From: Anaplasma capra
GTDB taxonomy: Bacteria > Pseudomonadota > Alphaproteobacteria > Rickettsiales > Anaplasmataceae
DNA: 64,000 nt
Direction: 5' to 3'
Assembly: GCF_025628805.1 (NCBI RefSeq)
Contig: NZ_JAOTBG010000006.1
Span: forward strand, 73,818-137,817
A model generated the notes under the pieces. It had not been told where the DNA came from. It ran no database searches and was given only the letters and a program-made list of their open reading frames with translations. Numbering within the stretch: the first letter of the stretch is position 1; each line of letters opens with the position of its first letter. A program made the translations under genes and the position numbers. Below are positions 16,577-25,910 of the stretch, one piece after another.

Positions 16577-19132
16577 ATGGCGAGTTTTGTTGTGATTGAT
16601 GCCTATGGGTTCCTGTTTCGCGCGTACTATGCGCTGCCACAGCTTTATACTTCGCGTGGCATACCCGTAGGAGGGGTGTATGGGTTTATTAACATTCTTT
16701 TGAAGCACCTTACCTCACACGATGCTGACTACTTGGTTGTAGTTTTTGATACGGGAACAAAAAACTTTCGCCACACCATGTATCCCCAATACAAGATGAA
16801 TCGGCCACAGTTACCGGAGGATTTAATTAGGCAGTTTTCCCCACTGCGGGAGGCGGTAAGTGCGTTGGGCATTGCAAGTGAGGCAGTGCCTCATTACGAA
16901 GCAGACGATGTTATTGCTACGCTAAGCGCGAAGTATGCATCTGAAGATGTCCAGGTTCAAATAATTACCGCGGACAAAGACCTACTGCAGCTTATGGGGA
17001 AAAACGTGCATATTTTTGATCCCATTAAGAATCGGTACCTTACCAATGAGTATGTGCTGGATAAGTTTGGTGTGACTTCGGACAAAATACTAGATGTACT
17101 GGCCCTGACTGGAGACGCTTCTGATAACATTCCGGGTGTGCCTAGCATTGGGGTTAAGACTGCAGCAAAGCTCATCAATCAGTTCGGATCTCTTGATAAC
17201 GTCCTGAATTGTGTGGAGCAAGTGGAGCAAAAAAAATGTCGGGAAATGCTAATGCAGCATGCAGACCAGGCGACACTTTCTAGGGATTTAGTGTTGCTGA
17301 ATCGGGAAGTTGAACTTGATGGAGAGCTAGATAAATACGTAAAAAAACTCCCTGAGAACGAACAATTGCTCGCTTTCTTGCAGAAATACGAACTTGAATC
17401 CTTGCTAGAGAAAATCGCAAGGTATTATCAGATTTCTCTGGAGGTCCCGTCGCAGCAAAAAGGGATGGAGGAAATCCCAGCCCAGATAGAAGAGGACACG
17501 GCAACCTTTTTGGGTAGGTGTAGAGATAAAGGGCTGCTGGCTTTTTATGCGGAAATTGAAAACGGAGCCGTCAGCAGGCTTTCAGTTGCTTGTGACGAAG
17601 AATGCGCGCTTTCTGTAAGTGGGGAAAATGTATTGCAGTTTATGGAGGAGGCTAAGGAGATTTTTACTTCAGATGCCGTGCTGAAGATTGTATATGATGC
17701 TAAGCTCATTATGAGGCATTTTCCCGATCTAGGTGCGTTTGATGACATTATGCTTATGTCCTACAGCCTGGATGCGGGGAGCCGTGACCACGGTTTGGAT
17801 AGCATAGTTCGCAGTTACCTGAATAAAAAATGTCCGGCCGCGACGGCCCGCGTCTTTGTGCAGTTACACTCTGCTATGAAGAGAAAACTGCTATCGGAAA
17901 GGTTGTTTACGGTCTATTACCGGCTTGAAAGACCACTTGCGCGCGTCCTTTATGAAATGCAGGAGGTTGGCATCGAGGTAGATACCGAGATTTTAAAACA
18001 GCTTTCCCACAGTTTTCACGATTCTATACGCTCACTAGAGGGGGAAGTATATGATCTTGCTGGATGCAAATTCAATATTGCTTCCGCCAAGCAATTAGGA
18101 GAGCTCCTGTTCGGGCGAATGGGGCTCAGTAGCAGTGCAAGGAAAATGCGCTCAGGATCGTATTCTACCAACGCTGAAGTGCTTACAGAGCTTGCTGCAG
18201 ATGGAGTAGAGATTGCAGATAAAATTCTCAAATGGCGGCACTTTTCCAAGCTCAAAAGCACCTACGTTGATGCTCTACTGAGACAGGTGGAAGCTGGCAC
18301 AAAGCGGGTACACACAAACTACTCTATGACTGCTACTGCTACTGGGAGAATAAGCTCGAGTAACCCCAACTTGCAAAATATACCGATCAGGAGCAAAGAG
18401 GGCAGTGAAATTAGAAAAGCATTTGTGGCACGTGAAGGTCATAAGCTAATCTCTGCAGACTACTCGCAGATGGAGCTTAAAATCATGGCTCACATTGCGG
18501 GGGTCAGAGCCTTTAGGGACGCGTTTGCTGAGGGAAGAGATATCCATCAGGTAACCGCGCAGCAGATTTTTGGTGACAATGCGGAGGATCCTAATCTTAG
18601 AAGAAGAGCAAAGTCTATAAACTTTGGGATCATATATGGTATGAGTCCCTTTGGGTTGGCAAAAAACGTTGGTATCACAAAACAGGAGGCAAGCCGATAT
18701 GTAGACCAGTACTTTGGTGCCTACCCCGAGATAAAAAACTACATGGAGGAAATCAAGGCCTATGCGAGGAAACACGGGTATACCAGGACGGTATTTGGCA
18801 GAAAGTGCTACGTTGTTGGGATGGATAGCAACCAACATGCTGTCAGGAGTGTTGCAGAGCGCGCTGCCATAAATGCTCCAATACAGGGTACCGCTGCTGA
18901 TGTTGTAAAGAAAGCGATGATAAACTTACACAACCAGCTTACAGTTGGTTCCATAATTCTGCAGGTGCACGATGAACTGCTGGTTGAAGTTCCCGAGGAT
19001 CAGGTAGACAGGGCTGCGAAGCTCATAAAGGAGGTGATGGAAGGTGTTGTTACGAACTTTTCTGTGCCACTTGTGGTTGACATAGGGGTTGGTACAAGTT
19101 GGGGTGATATGACGAAATTGGAGTCTGTGTAG
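16577..19132 (+). CDS. polA: DNA polymerase I
   Basis: Gap-filling and Okazaki-fragment polymerase. The 851-aa protein has an N-terminal 5' nuclease domain (FVVIDAYGFLFRAYYALP; HYEADDVIATL; TADKDLLQL; LTGDASDNIPGVPSIG), a middle 3'-5' exonuclease-like domain and a C-terminal family A polymerase (motif A ADYSQMELKIMAHIAG, motif B RRRAKSINFGIIYG, motif C QVHDELLVEVP). The exonuclease-like domain appears inactive: the D-x-E of exo I reads FYAEIEN, and the exo III Y-x3-D is missing before VQLHSAMKR. The ATG at 16577 (MASFVVID) with TTTAGG upstream is preferred to the GTG at 16556. It is a single-gene unit, with rpe downstream. Confidence 0.96.
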   Translation: MASFVVIDAYGFLFRAYYALPQLYTSRGIPVGGVYGFINILLKHLTSHDADYLVVVFDTGTKNFRHTMYPQYKMNRPQLPEDLIRQFSPLREAVSALGIASEAVPHYEADDVIATLSAKYASEDVQVQIITADKDLLQLMGKNVHIFDPIKNRYLTNEYVLDKFGVTSDKILDVLALTGDASDNIPGVPSIGVKTAAKLINQFGSLDNVLNCVEQVEQKKCREMLMQHADQATLSRDLVLLNREVELDGELDKYVKKLPENEQLLAFLQKYELESLLEKIARYYQISLEVPSQQKGMEEIPAQIEEDTATFLGRCRDKGLLAFYAEIENGAVSRLSVACDEECALSVSGENVLQFMEEAKEIFTSDAVLKIVYDAKLIMRHFPDLGAFDDIMLMSYSLDAGSRDHGLDSIVRSYLNKKCPAATARVFVQLHSAMKRKLLSERLFTVYYRLERPLARVLYEMQEVGIEVDTEILKQLSHSFHDSIRSLEGEVYDLAGCKFNIASAKQLGELLFGRMGLSSSARKMRSGSYSTNAEVLTELAADGVEIADKILKWRHFSKLKSTYVDALLRQVEAGTKRVHTNYSMTATATGRISSSNPNLQNIPIRSKEGSEIRKAFVAREGHKLISADYSQMELKIMAHIAGVRAFRDAFAEGRDIHQVTAQQIFGDNAEDPNLRRRAKSINFGIIYGMSPFGLAKNVGITKQEASRYVDQYFGAYPEIKNYMEEIKAYARKHGYTRTVFGRKCYVVGMDSNQHAVRSVAERAAINAPIQGTAADVVKKAMINLHNQLTVGSIILQVHDELLVEVPEDQVDRAAKLIKEVMEGVVTNFSVPLVVDIGVGTSWGDMTKLESV

Positions 19133-19274
19133 TACCCGTCTAGCGACTGAGGGCGCAAACTTTGTGCACTCGTTAGAGCATAAATTACCGGCTCTGCCAC
19201 GTGCAATTTTGTGTTACTTGGTTACGTCTTGAAAGACGTGATCTAAGAGCTATAATGCGCGAGGATCGTATTTT

Positions 19275-20000
19275 GTGGTTGCTGCCTTGTCTGATAGTAG
19301 AGGAGAGTTCCGCAAAACTTCTGGGGGAGTGAACCCGAAGGCCACGAAAGCCACGGTCGTATCCGCCTCCATACTTTCCGCTGATTTTGCAAATCTTAGT
19401 TCATCGGTTGCCGCGGTGGAGGCTGCTGGCGCTGACTGGCTGCATATTGACGTGATGGATGGCTGTTTTGTGCCCAGCCTGACCTTTGGGCCCGTGGTGA
19501 TCGCTGGTATTAAGCAGTGCACCAACTTGGTGTTAGATGTGCATTTAATGGTAAAATCCCCAGCCTGCCACCTGCAGGGTGTAATTGATGCGGGTGCCGA
19601 CATTGTTACTGTGCATGCGGAGTCAGACGTACATCTACATAGGTTTGTGAAAGAAGTTAAAGCCTGTGGGAAAAAAGTAGGAGTTTCTTTGGTGCCTAAG
19701 ACCCACCACAGTGCCTTGGAGTACATAATACACGAGTTGGATCTTGTGCTTGTGATGTCCGTGGATCCGGGGTTTGGAGGCCAGGAATTTCTTGCATCGC
19801 AACTGCGTAAGATAGAGGCAATACGTGAAATGATAGAAAAGTATTCTCTATCCACTAAAATATCGGTAGACGGGGGTGTGACTACTGAAAATGCTGGCTC
19901 TGTTATGAGCGCAGGTGCGGACGTGGTGGTTGTGGGCACATCACTTTTTAAGTCCGGTAATATGTTTGAGGTTGTAAGGACTTTGAAATCATTTTGGTAG
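19275..20000 (+). CDS. rpe: ribulose-phosphate 3-epimerase
   Basis: Interconverts ribulose-5-phosphate and xylulose-5-phosphate in the non-oxidative pentose phosphate route. TIM-barrel landmarks in the 241-aa protein are SASILSADFANL, DWLHIDVMDGCFVPSLTFGP, LDVHLMV, VHAES and VMSVDPGFGGQEF, then SVDGGVTTEN. The GTG start at 19275 gives a 25-residue N-terminal extension before the conserved VVSASIL; a later start cannot be excluded. The next gene starts four bases after the stop, so rpe, mlaE and mlaF look like one operon. Confidence 0.95.
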   Translation: MVAALSDSRGEFRKTSGGVNPKATKATVVSASILSADFANLSSSVAAVEAAGADWLHIDVMDGCFVPSLTFGPVVIAGIKQCTNLVLDVHLMVKSPACHLQGVIDAGADIVTVHAESDVHLHRFVKEVKACGKKVGVSLVPKTHHSALEYIIHELDLVLVMSVDPGFGGQEFLASQLRKIEAIREMIEKYSLSTKISVDGGVTTENAGSVMSAGADVVVVGTSLFKSGNMFEVVRTLKSFW

Positions 20001-20003
20001 TAC

Positions 20004-20798
20004 GTGAGGTTGGAATTGAAAGCTGTCTGCATGGTTTTTGCCGCCATTGGTGGGTATTTCATTGAACTGTTGGTGCCAATTGGCAGAATGTCCATTTTTT
20101 TTGCGCGGTCTTCAGTTTATGGCATCACCCCGCCTTACTACTTCCGAGTAGCGGCAAAACAGTTTTTTGAGATGTGGTTTTTTTCTCTCCCCATTGTTGG
20201 GGTTACCGCACTGTTTACAGGTGGTGCGCTGGTGCTACAGGATACCCTGGTGGTCGGGGGAGGGAAGGTTGCTGCACACTTCATGGCTGGTATAGTGACT
20301 GTCGCTACAGTGCGGGAGCTTGGTCCCGTGTTGATAGGGCTTATTGTTGCGGGAAGGGTTGGCGCTGCTGTTGCTGCGGAAATAGGAACGATGCGTATTA
20401 CTGAACAGATCGATGCTCTAGACACTCTTGCGGCCAACCCACTACAGTATCTAGTAATCCCGCGGGTTTTTGCTCTTATGGTCGCCATGCCCGTGCTCAT
20501 CATATACACAGACTTTTTAGGTATATTCGGTGGATATGCGGTTGGCACTTTGGGTTTAGGCTACGATTCACATGAATATCTGGGGGGTGTTGTAGAATTT
20601 TTGCGTCTCAAAGATATAGTGGAAGGTTTAGTCAAGGCAACATCTTTTGGTTTTGTGATTTCACTTGTTGGCTGCTACAGCGGATATTACTGCAGTGGAG
20701 GCGCTAGAGGAGTCGGCGCTGCAACAACCAACACCGTTGTTACGTCCTCCATGCTTATTGTACTACTCAACTACGCGATTACAGCTCTTTATGCATAA
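20004..20798 (+). CDS. mlaE: MlaE-type ABC transporter permease
   Basis: Inner-membrane permease of the phospholipid (Mla) transport system that maintains outer-membrane lipid asymmetry. The 264-aa protein fits the MlaE/YrbE (DUF140) family: several hydrophobic helices, the conserved block RELGPVLIGLIVAGRVGAAV AAEIGTM and a later EQIDALDTLAANPLQYLVIPR. The start is GTG at 20004, four bases after rpe. It overlaps the ATPase gene by eight bases, implying translational coupling. The usual substrate-binding partner MlaD is not in this window. Confidence 0.93.
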   Translation: MRLELKAVCMVFAAIGGYFIELLVPIGRMSIFFARSSVYGITPPYYFRVAAKQFFEMWFFSLPIVGVTALFTGGALVLQDTLVVGGGKVAAHFMAGIVTVATVRELGPVLIGLIVAGRVGAAVAAEIGTMRITEQIDALDTLAANPLQYLVIPRVFALMVAMPVLIIYTDFLGIFGGYAVGTLGLGYDSHEYLGGVVEFLRLKDIVEGLVKATSFGFVISLVGCYSGYYCSGGARGVGAATTNTVVTSSMLIVLLNYAITALYA

Positions 20799-21522
20799 TG
20801 CCATGTATGCCGTATCTATCTCTGATTTACACATGTCTTTCCGCGGTAAGGAAGTACTGAGGGGCGTCAATCTCGACATTTCTTGGGGGGAGTCTCTGGT
20901 GATACTGGGGGAGTCCGGTAGTGGAAAGTCGGTACTAACAAAAGTAATTTTGGGGTTGATGGTTCCCACGTCTGGCAGTGTGGTGGTGGATGGTGTAGAT
21001 GTGGTGCAAAACAAAGGGAATACGAAGGATTTTAGCGTCCTGTTCCAAAACTGTGCCCTGTTTGACAGCCTTACTATATGGGAAAATGTGGTTTTTAATT
21101 TCCGCAGGAGGTTGGGTATCAGCGAAAGTAGGGCTAAGGAGCTTGCAGCACTTGGGCTGGAGATGGTAGGCCTGGATTCTAGCATCATGTACATTTACCC
21201 TGCGTTACTCTCTGGCGGCATGAAAAAAAGAGTGGCGCTTGCTCGCGCGATAATTGGTAGATCGAAAATCATGATTTTGGATGAGCCGACCTCTGGACTA
21301 GATCCTATAATGTCAGATGTGGTGAATGATATTATTGCTAGGTGTCACGATGAGTTTAAACTCACCGTTATAACCATAACTCACGACATTGACAGCGCCA
21401 TGAAAATAGCTAGCAAGGTTGCAGTCTTGAAGGACGGTAAGATCATCGCTTGTGAGGGGGTCGATGACATAAAAAACAGCAGAGATCCCTACGTTATAAA
21501 GTTTATGCGCCTCGCTTCCTGA
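20791..21522 (+). CDS. mlaF: MlaF-type ABC transporter ATP-binding protein
   Basis: ATPase partner of MlaE. The protein of about 243 aa has Walker A GESGSGKSVLTKVI, Q-loop VLFQNCALFDSLT, an ABC signature in the Mla-specific form LLSGGMKKRVALARA, Walker B KIMILDEPTSGLDPI and the H-loop THDIDSA. The start is ATG 20791, overlapping mlaE, or ATG 20803. No mlaD follows; the next gene is an unrelated membrane protein after 160 bases. The permease and ATPase likely work with a periplasmic MCE protein encoded elsewhere. Confidence 0.93.
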   Translation: MHNAMYAVSISDLHMSFRGKEVLRGVNLDISWGESLVILGESGSGKSVLTKVILGLMVPTSGSVVVDGVDVVQNKGNTKDFSVLFQNCALFDSLTIWENVVFNFRRRLGISESRAKELAALGLEMVGLDSSIMYIYPALLSGGMKKRVALARAIIGRSKIMILDEPTSGLDPIMSDVVNDIIARCHDEFKLTVITITHDIDSAMKIASKVAVLKDGKIIACEGVDDIKNSRDPYVIKFMRLAS

Positions 21523-21682
21523 TAGTCGGCGCACAAATTTATGTTGCGGGCTGTGGCGCCGCTGTGTAACCCGAAAAATATTCCGTTGGCGGATAAGACT
21601 CCCGGCATATTATACTTACCCGCTTATGTACGGCTCTGTGCTTGATGCATTAGGTAACCTCGACACAACGTATGGGCTTTAA

Positions 21683-23749
21683 ATGTGGAATGCCGTAGAT
21701 CTGGATGGGTGCGCGCCTGCCTTTATACGCACGCTTACGGGAATGCAAGCCGAAGCCATCTTATCGTGTCGTGACGACGATAGTCCGCTCTCCATCCTTT
21801 TAGATGCTATGTTGCCTAGTGTCCAGGAGCATGGCGTGCTCAGTGATCTGTGGACTATGCTGCGCTCTGCAATAACTTATGGCGGCAATGGCGAGGCGTC
21901 AGGTTCAGGTGCGATTGCAACCCGTAGGCAGCAATCTACCATAAAGGGTGCTCCGGTTCGGGCTGGCAGCGTACCGGATGAAGTGGATCTCGTATCGAGA
22001 AGGGACCGCCGTATTCCTGCGATCATTGAATGCATAGGCATAATTGCGGACAAAATTGAGCAAGCACGCTTAGCATCTATGAAGAGGGGGAAAATTACAC
22101 ACGAGGTGTTTGTGCGCAACGTGGAGAAATTTTTGCAGCAGGAGCACGTCTGTATCCACAGTTGTAATGGTGACTCTACGGAAGTGCGCAGGAGCTTCAT
22201 TTACATGCTGTGCATCCAGTACTTCATGAATACGGGCAATAAAGAGCGACAAGGTCTCATACTGGGGGTCATAAAGAAGTTTCTGTTGGGTTTTTCTAGG
22301 TATGCGCTTGATGGTCGTGGTGCACGCTCCATCCACTATGCTTTGTCAATGTGTGGTGGTATGCACGAGGCGCAATTTATGACTGAGATCATACGCCCCT
22401 TGATTGCGCAGGAGATGCGGCGCTTTCGCACGGAGTGCACTGACAGCTCCCTTTCTACGGTGCTTAAGGACCGCGAAGGTAATGGTCCTCTGCACTACGC
22501 ACTGAGCTCTGTGTATTGTTCCGAGGGTGCAGTAAGGTACGTGCTTTCACGCCTTGATAAGATTGACGTGCCAGGGGAGCCAGCTTTGCTTCAAGAATTT
22601 ATTGCTGGAGTGCCTTACTACGCGCTTTTTTGTTCGCTTAGTGAAGACTGTATGCGATTTAGATCAGCGTTTAAGCAGTCGAACGTGGAGCTAAGGAATG
22701 CCATATGCTGGCTAGATGGCCGTAGCGATCCCAAAATGATGGATCTCCACTCAGTTTCTAGAGTGCTAAGAAGACGCCTGGAGAGTTCGGATGGACTCTC
22801 TGAGCGTCTTAGGAGCTTCAATGGCAGGTTTTATAGTATATTTCGTATGTTGCGTGCAAAGGATGCCAGAATCCGTGGTACCGGTGCATTGTTACAATAT
22901 GAGGCATTCGCTCCCGCACAAGAATTTTTTGCCTACTGCAAACAAAGGTTAGACAGCATAAGGGCGGAATCTGATGCCGAGTCCAACCTCTTCGATGGCC
23001 TGATACGTGACCGTTTCGGTGAGCTCTTCAGTTTTAGCAAGCACAAGCACCTCGGTGCAAAGGCAGCGGCGCATGAAGTAATGGGTTATGTGCTAAGTGA
23101 TAATGCATACATCAGAAGGGTAAACATATGTGCAGACTACGCACGCAAGCGGTTCAATAGTAGCGCGGCCAAAAGTAACGAGGAGTGGCCATATGACACG
23201 TATACCACGGTGGTTAACTGCTTTTTTGCAGTGATGTGTTCGATGTGCAAACCAGCCTCAAAGTTTTTTCGCGATCACACCGAATTATGTAAAGGGTTTC
23301 TGCACGCCAAGGGTGTTTACAATAAAGAACGTGCGGCACTTGCGGTGTACTGCTACTTACTTTTGGGTGGGGGAGTAGTCACGTTGGTGTGCATCTTTGT
23401 AGGTATTTTTATGGGCAGCCAAGCACCACCCGATGTTAAGCTCTGGCAAATTTTTGGCTTTTCTTGGACCGCGATTCTGCTGTGCACCGCTTTGTGTGCT
23501 TACTGTCTGCTGGAGAGGATGAACGTTACGCGTGAGATATTAAAACTCGAACGCGGTTCGGAAAGCTATATACTTGGTATATTGCACGATGGAGAGCGTG
23601 CACTTGCCGGGAATTCACCACGCGTAGGGGTGGAGGCTCCTGGTCCAGTGCTTGCGTGCGGCGCACCAACTACTGCTGAGGTGTCAATGCCTGCTATTAC
23701 GGAGCCCTCTGCCGGAGTAAGGGTGGGCTATGTTGCTGGCATATCCTAA
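21683..23749 (+). CDS. large membrane protein with ankyrin-like segments
   Basis: A 688-aa protein I cannot assign to a named family. Two segments resemble ankyrin repeats: GARSIHYALSMCGGMHEAQF (about 212-232) and GNGPLHYALSSVYCSEGAVR (about 266-286). The bulk is soluble and rich in Cys and Arg. Near the C-terminus are two hydrophobic helices (about 552-578 and 589-610), followed by a 75-residue Pro/Ala/Gly-rich tail. No N-terminal signal is visible. Ankyrin-type proteins in Anaplasma and Ehrlichia include type IV secretion effectors, but the two C-terminal membrane helices suggest membrane residence or insertion. Start at ATG 21683, no strong Shine-Dalgarno. Confidence 0.8.
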   Translation: MWNAVDLDGCAPAFIRTLTGMQAEAILSCRDDDSPLSILLDAMLPSVQEHGVLSDLWTMLRSAITYGGNGEASGSGAIATRRQQSTIKGAPVRAGSVPDEVDLVSRRDRRIPAIIECIGIIADKIEQARLASMKRGKITHEVFVRNVEKFLQQEHVCIHSCNGDSTEVRRSFIYMLCIQYFMNTGNKERQGLILGVIKKFLLGFSRYALDGRGARSIHYALSMCGGMHEAQFMTEIIRPLIAQEMRRFRTECTDSSLSTVLKDREGNGPLHYALSSVYCSEGAVRYVLSRLDKIDVPGEPALLQEFIAGVPYYALFCSLSEDCMRFRSAFKQSNVELRNAICWLDGRSDPKMMDLHSVSRVLRRRLESSDGLSERLRSFNGRFYSIFRMLRAKDARIRGTGALLQYEAFAPAQEFFAYCKQRLDSIRAESDAESNLFDGLIRDRFGELFSFSKHKHLGAKAAAHEVMGYVLSDNAYIRRVNICADYARKRFNSSAAKSNEEWPYDTYTTVVNCFFAVMCSMCKPASKFFRDHTELCKGFLHAKGVYNKERAALAVYCYLLLGGGVVTLVCIFVGIFMGSQAPPDVKLWQIFGFSWTAILLCTALCAYCLLERMNVTREILKLERGSESYILGILHDGERALAGNSPRVGVEAPGPVLACGAPTTAEVSMPAITEPSAGVRVGYVAGIS

Positions 23750-23878
23750 TTCTGGAGTTGCTGCATCCGCCAATCCGGTGTGCCCGTGGTGTCACAGCGG
23801 CTGTTGGAAGAATAACCTAGTCACTAAGCTGTTCTGCGCGGAGGGCAGCAAAACAAAAGAGGTGCAATGTAGAGTACA

Positions 23879-24871
23879 CTAAAACTGCCTCTGTAGCGCG
23901 CTGTGTAGGAGTGCATCAAGCTTTGACTTATATTGCGAGTCTGGGAATGGGTCCAAGAATCTGCGAGAGGCATTTACATAATCTGTGGCGAACTGCGTGG
24001 CTTTTGTTACGATGTCAAGAGACGCGATGTAGGAGTACGCTGCCTTAAGATCCGAGGGCTTGCCAGCCAGAGCGCCCCTTAGTAGCTCTTTCGTCGTAGG
24101 ATCTGCCCCCTCGTGTGCTATGATCAAGGGGAGTGTCACCTGCCCGTTGCTGAGGTCTTGCCCGGATGTTTTTCCCCACTCTTCACGTTGTGTCGTGTAA
24201 TCGAGTAGGTCGTCTACAATCTGAAATATTATGCCAAAATTGTGCCCCCAATCTCTCAGTGCCTCACGCTTATCATGCGAGACTTCTGACATAACGCCTG
24301 CGGACTCGCACGTTGCAGCGAACAGGGCAGCAGTTTTTGCTGATATTATTTCGAGGTATTTTTCACGTGTCATGTTCAGATCTGTGCCGTACGTCATTTG
24401 CTGGATTTCACCTGTGATTATTGTGCGAGATGCCTCGGAAAATACGGTGAGTAGCTCAAAGTTTCTACATGCGACGACCCACCGAAAAGCCATGGCCAGT
24501 AGAAAGTCTCCTACCAGAATACTTGCTTTATTCCCCCATAGGCTGTTTGATGTTCTAATACCTCTACGCAGGTCGCTTTGGTCCACTACATCATCGTGCA
24601 GCAAGGTTGCGCTATGTATAAACTCTATAGCGGCTGCTATGTGAATTTTGCGCCTGTCATTTAGTTCCAGCATTCTGCAGGTTGCGAACAACATAATTGG
24701 CCGTATGCGCTTGCCTCCTGAGAGCATGAGGTGACTGACTATATCCGCAACATATGAAATTTCGCTGTTGCCCGCGTCTATAATGAGCTTCTCCATCTCC
24801 TTGAGATCTTCCGATACCAAATTCTTGAGCTCCTCTAATGTCCTACTAAAAGCGTCTGACACGGTTCCCAC
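23879..24871 (-). CDS. ispB: long-chain polyprenyl diphosphate synthase
   Basis: Condenses isopentenyl diphosphate into a long all-trans prenyl chain, probably the ubiquinone side chain. The protein of about 330 aa has the first Asp-rich motif LLHDDVVDQSDLRRG and the second FQIVDDLLDYT, then WGKTSGQDLSNGQVTLPLI, the pattern of the IspB/octaprenyl group rather than the short-chain IspA. The likely GTG start at 24871 shares one base with the mraY stop codon (TAGTG), so the two are coupled; a GTG three codons later or a frame extending to 24934 are alternatives. Chain length cannot be read from sequence alone. Confidence 0.9.
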   Translation of the reverse strand: MGTVSDAFSRTLEELKNLVSEDLKEMEKLIIDAGNSEISYVADIVSHLMLSGGKRIRPIMLFATCRMLELNDRRKIHIAAAIEFIHSATLLHDDVVDQSDLRRGIRTSNSLWGNKASILVGDFLLAMAFRWVVACRNFELLTVFSEASRTIITGEIQQMTYGTDLNMTREKYLEIISAKTAALFAATCESAGVMSEVSHDKREALRDWGHNFGIIFQIVDDLLDYTTQREEWGKTSGQDLSNGQVTLPLIIAHEGADPTTKELLRGALAGKPSDLKAAYSYIASLDIVTKATQFATDYVNASRRFLDPFPDSQYKSKLDALLHSALQRQF

Positions 24872-25902
24872 TAACGATAAACATAAGTAGTGGCCGCTAG
24901 AGACATGACCATTGAAAAGACGGCAATAATCCACGCTCTAATAACGATGGTGGGCTCTTTGAGGCCCAGCTTTTCAAAATGATGATGTACAGGAGCTACC
25001 AGGAAAATTTTTCGCCCTTTTGTGAGCTTAAAAGCCACCTGTATCATGGAGGATAGCGCCTCTGCTACAAATACAGAACCCGCAATTGCGAAAATCAACT
25101 CGCACTTCAGCATAACACTCATTAACCCCAGTGATGCCCCAATAGGCAGGCTGCCCAAATCTCCCATAAATACCTTAGCCGGATACGCGTTGAACCACAA
25201 AAAACTCAGGGCGCTGCCGACAAGCGCTGCACAAAACAAAGGTATGTTCTCGCTGGTCACGACCGACGCAGTTCCTGCGTCCAATGCTGACGACAAGCTG
25301 CCTATAATTCCCAAAACCACAGCGGAGGTTATAATTGGCACTGTCGCAAGCCCATCAAGCCCGTCCGTCAAGTTCACAGCGTTCGACGACCCCACTATAA
25401 CTATATAGGCAAAAGGAATATACATCCACCCCAGGCTTGTCAATTCTTTGGAGAATACGTGTGTGCTGGTAAAGTCGTTAGAAATGAACGACAGGCAAAT
25501 TAGAACTAATGACGTTATCAGCAGTTGTGCGGCCAACTTCGTTCCTAGCCCAATACCTTCGGGGTTCTGCCTAGTAAATTTCAGGTAGTCGTCCACTCCT
25601 CCAAGTATTGCCGAGGGGATCAAAGTTGCCAGTATGACCCATATATCCCAACTTTTTAGATTTCCGAACACCGCTACAGACACTAAGCACGGTAGGAGCA
25701 CAACGATGCCGCCCATAGACGGTGTGCCCCTTTTCCAGATAACATGTTCCGCCGGAAGGCAACTGCGCACAGGATTTGTTCCTTTTTGGATACTCCGCAG
25801 TGCAGCTATGACACTGGGCGCCATCGCGAATCCCAGGATTGCCGACAAGCAAAAACAGTAGAAGTACTGCGAAGCTGCGACCCCCACCACTGTGCTACAC
25901 AA
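24871..25902 (-). CDS. mraY: phospho-N-acetylmuramoyl-pentapeptide transferase
   Basis: Makes lipid I from UDP-MurNAc-pentapeptide and undecaprenyl phosphate at the inner membrane. The 343-aa polytopic protein has the MraY motifs [61 protein letters not shown] and the final HHHFEKLG. The start appears to be TTG 25902 (AAGG upstream), eight bases after glnA; GTG 25890 or 25887 are alternatives. It sits in an unusual operon glnA-mraY-ispB instead of the mra/dcw cluster. Confidence 0.95.
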   Translation of the reverse strand: MCSTVVGVAASQYFYCFCLSAILGFAMAPSVIAALRSIQKGTNPVRSCLPAEHVIWKRGTPSMGGIVVLLPCLVSVAVFGNLKSWDIWVILATLIPSAILGGVDDYLKFTRQNPEGIGLGTKLAAQLLITSLVLICLSFISNDFTSTHVFSKELTSLGWMYIPFAYIVIVGSSNAVNLTDGLDGLATVPIITSAVVLGIIGSLSSALDAGTASVVTSENIPLFCAALVGSALSFLWFNAYPAKVFMGDLGSLPIGASLGLMSVMLKCELIFAIAGSVFVAEALSSMIQVAFKLTKGRKIFLVAPVHHHFEKLGLKEPTIVIRAWIIAVFSMVMSLAATTYVYR

Positions 25903-25910
25903 CCTTGCCT

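Noticed and set aside
19250..20095. 281-codon minus-strand frame opposite rpe
   Set aside because: Complement of a well-supported rpe gene; Thr/Ser/Pro-rich shadow.
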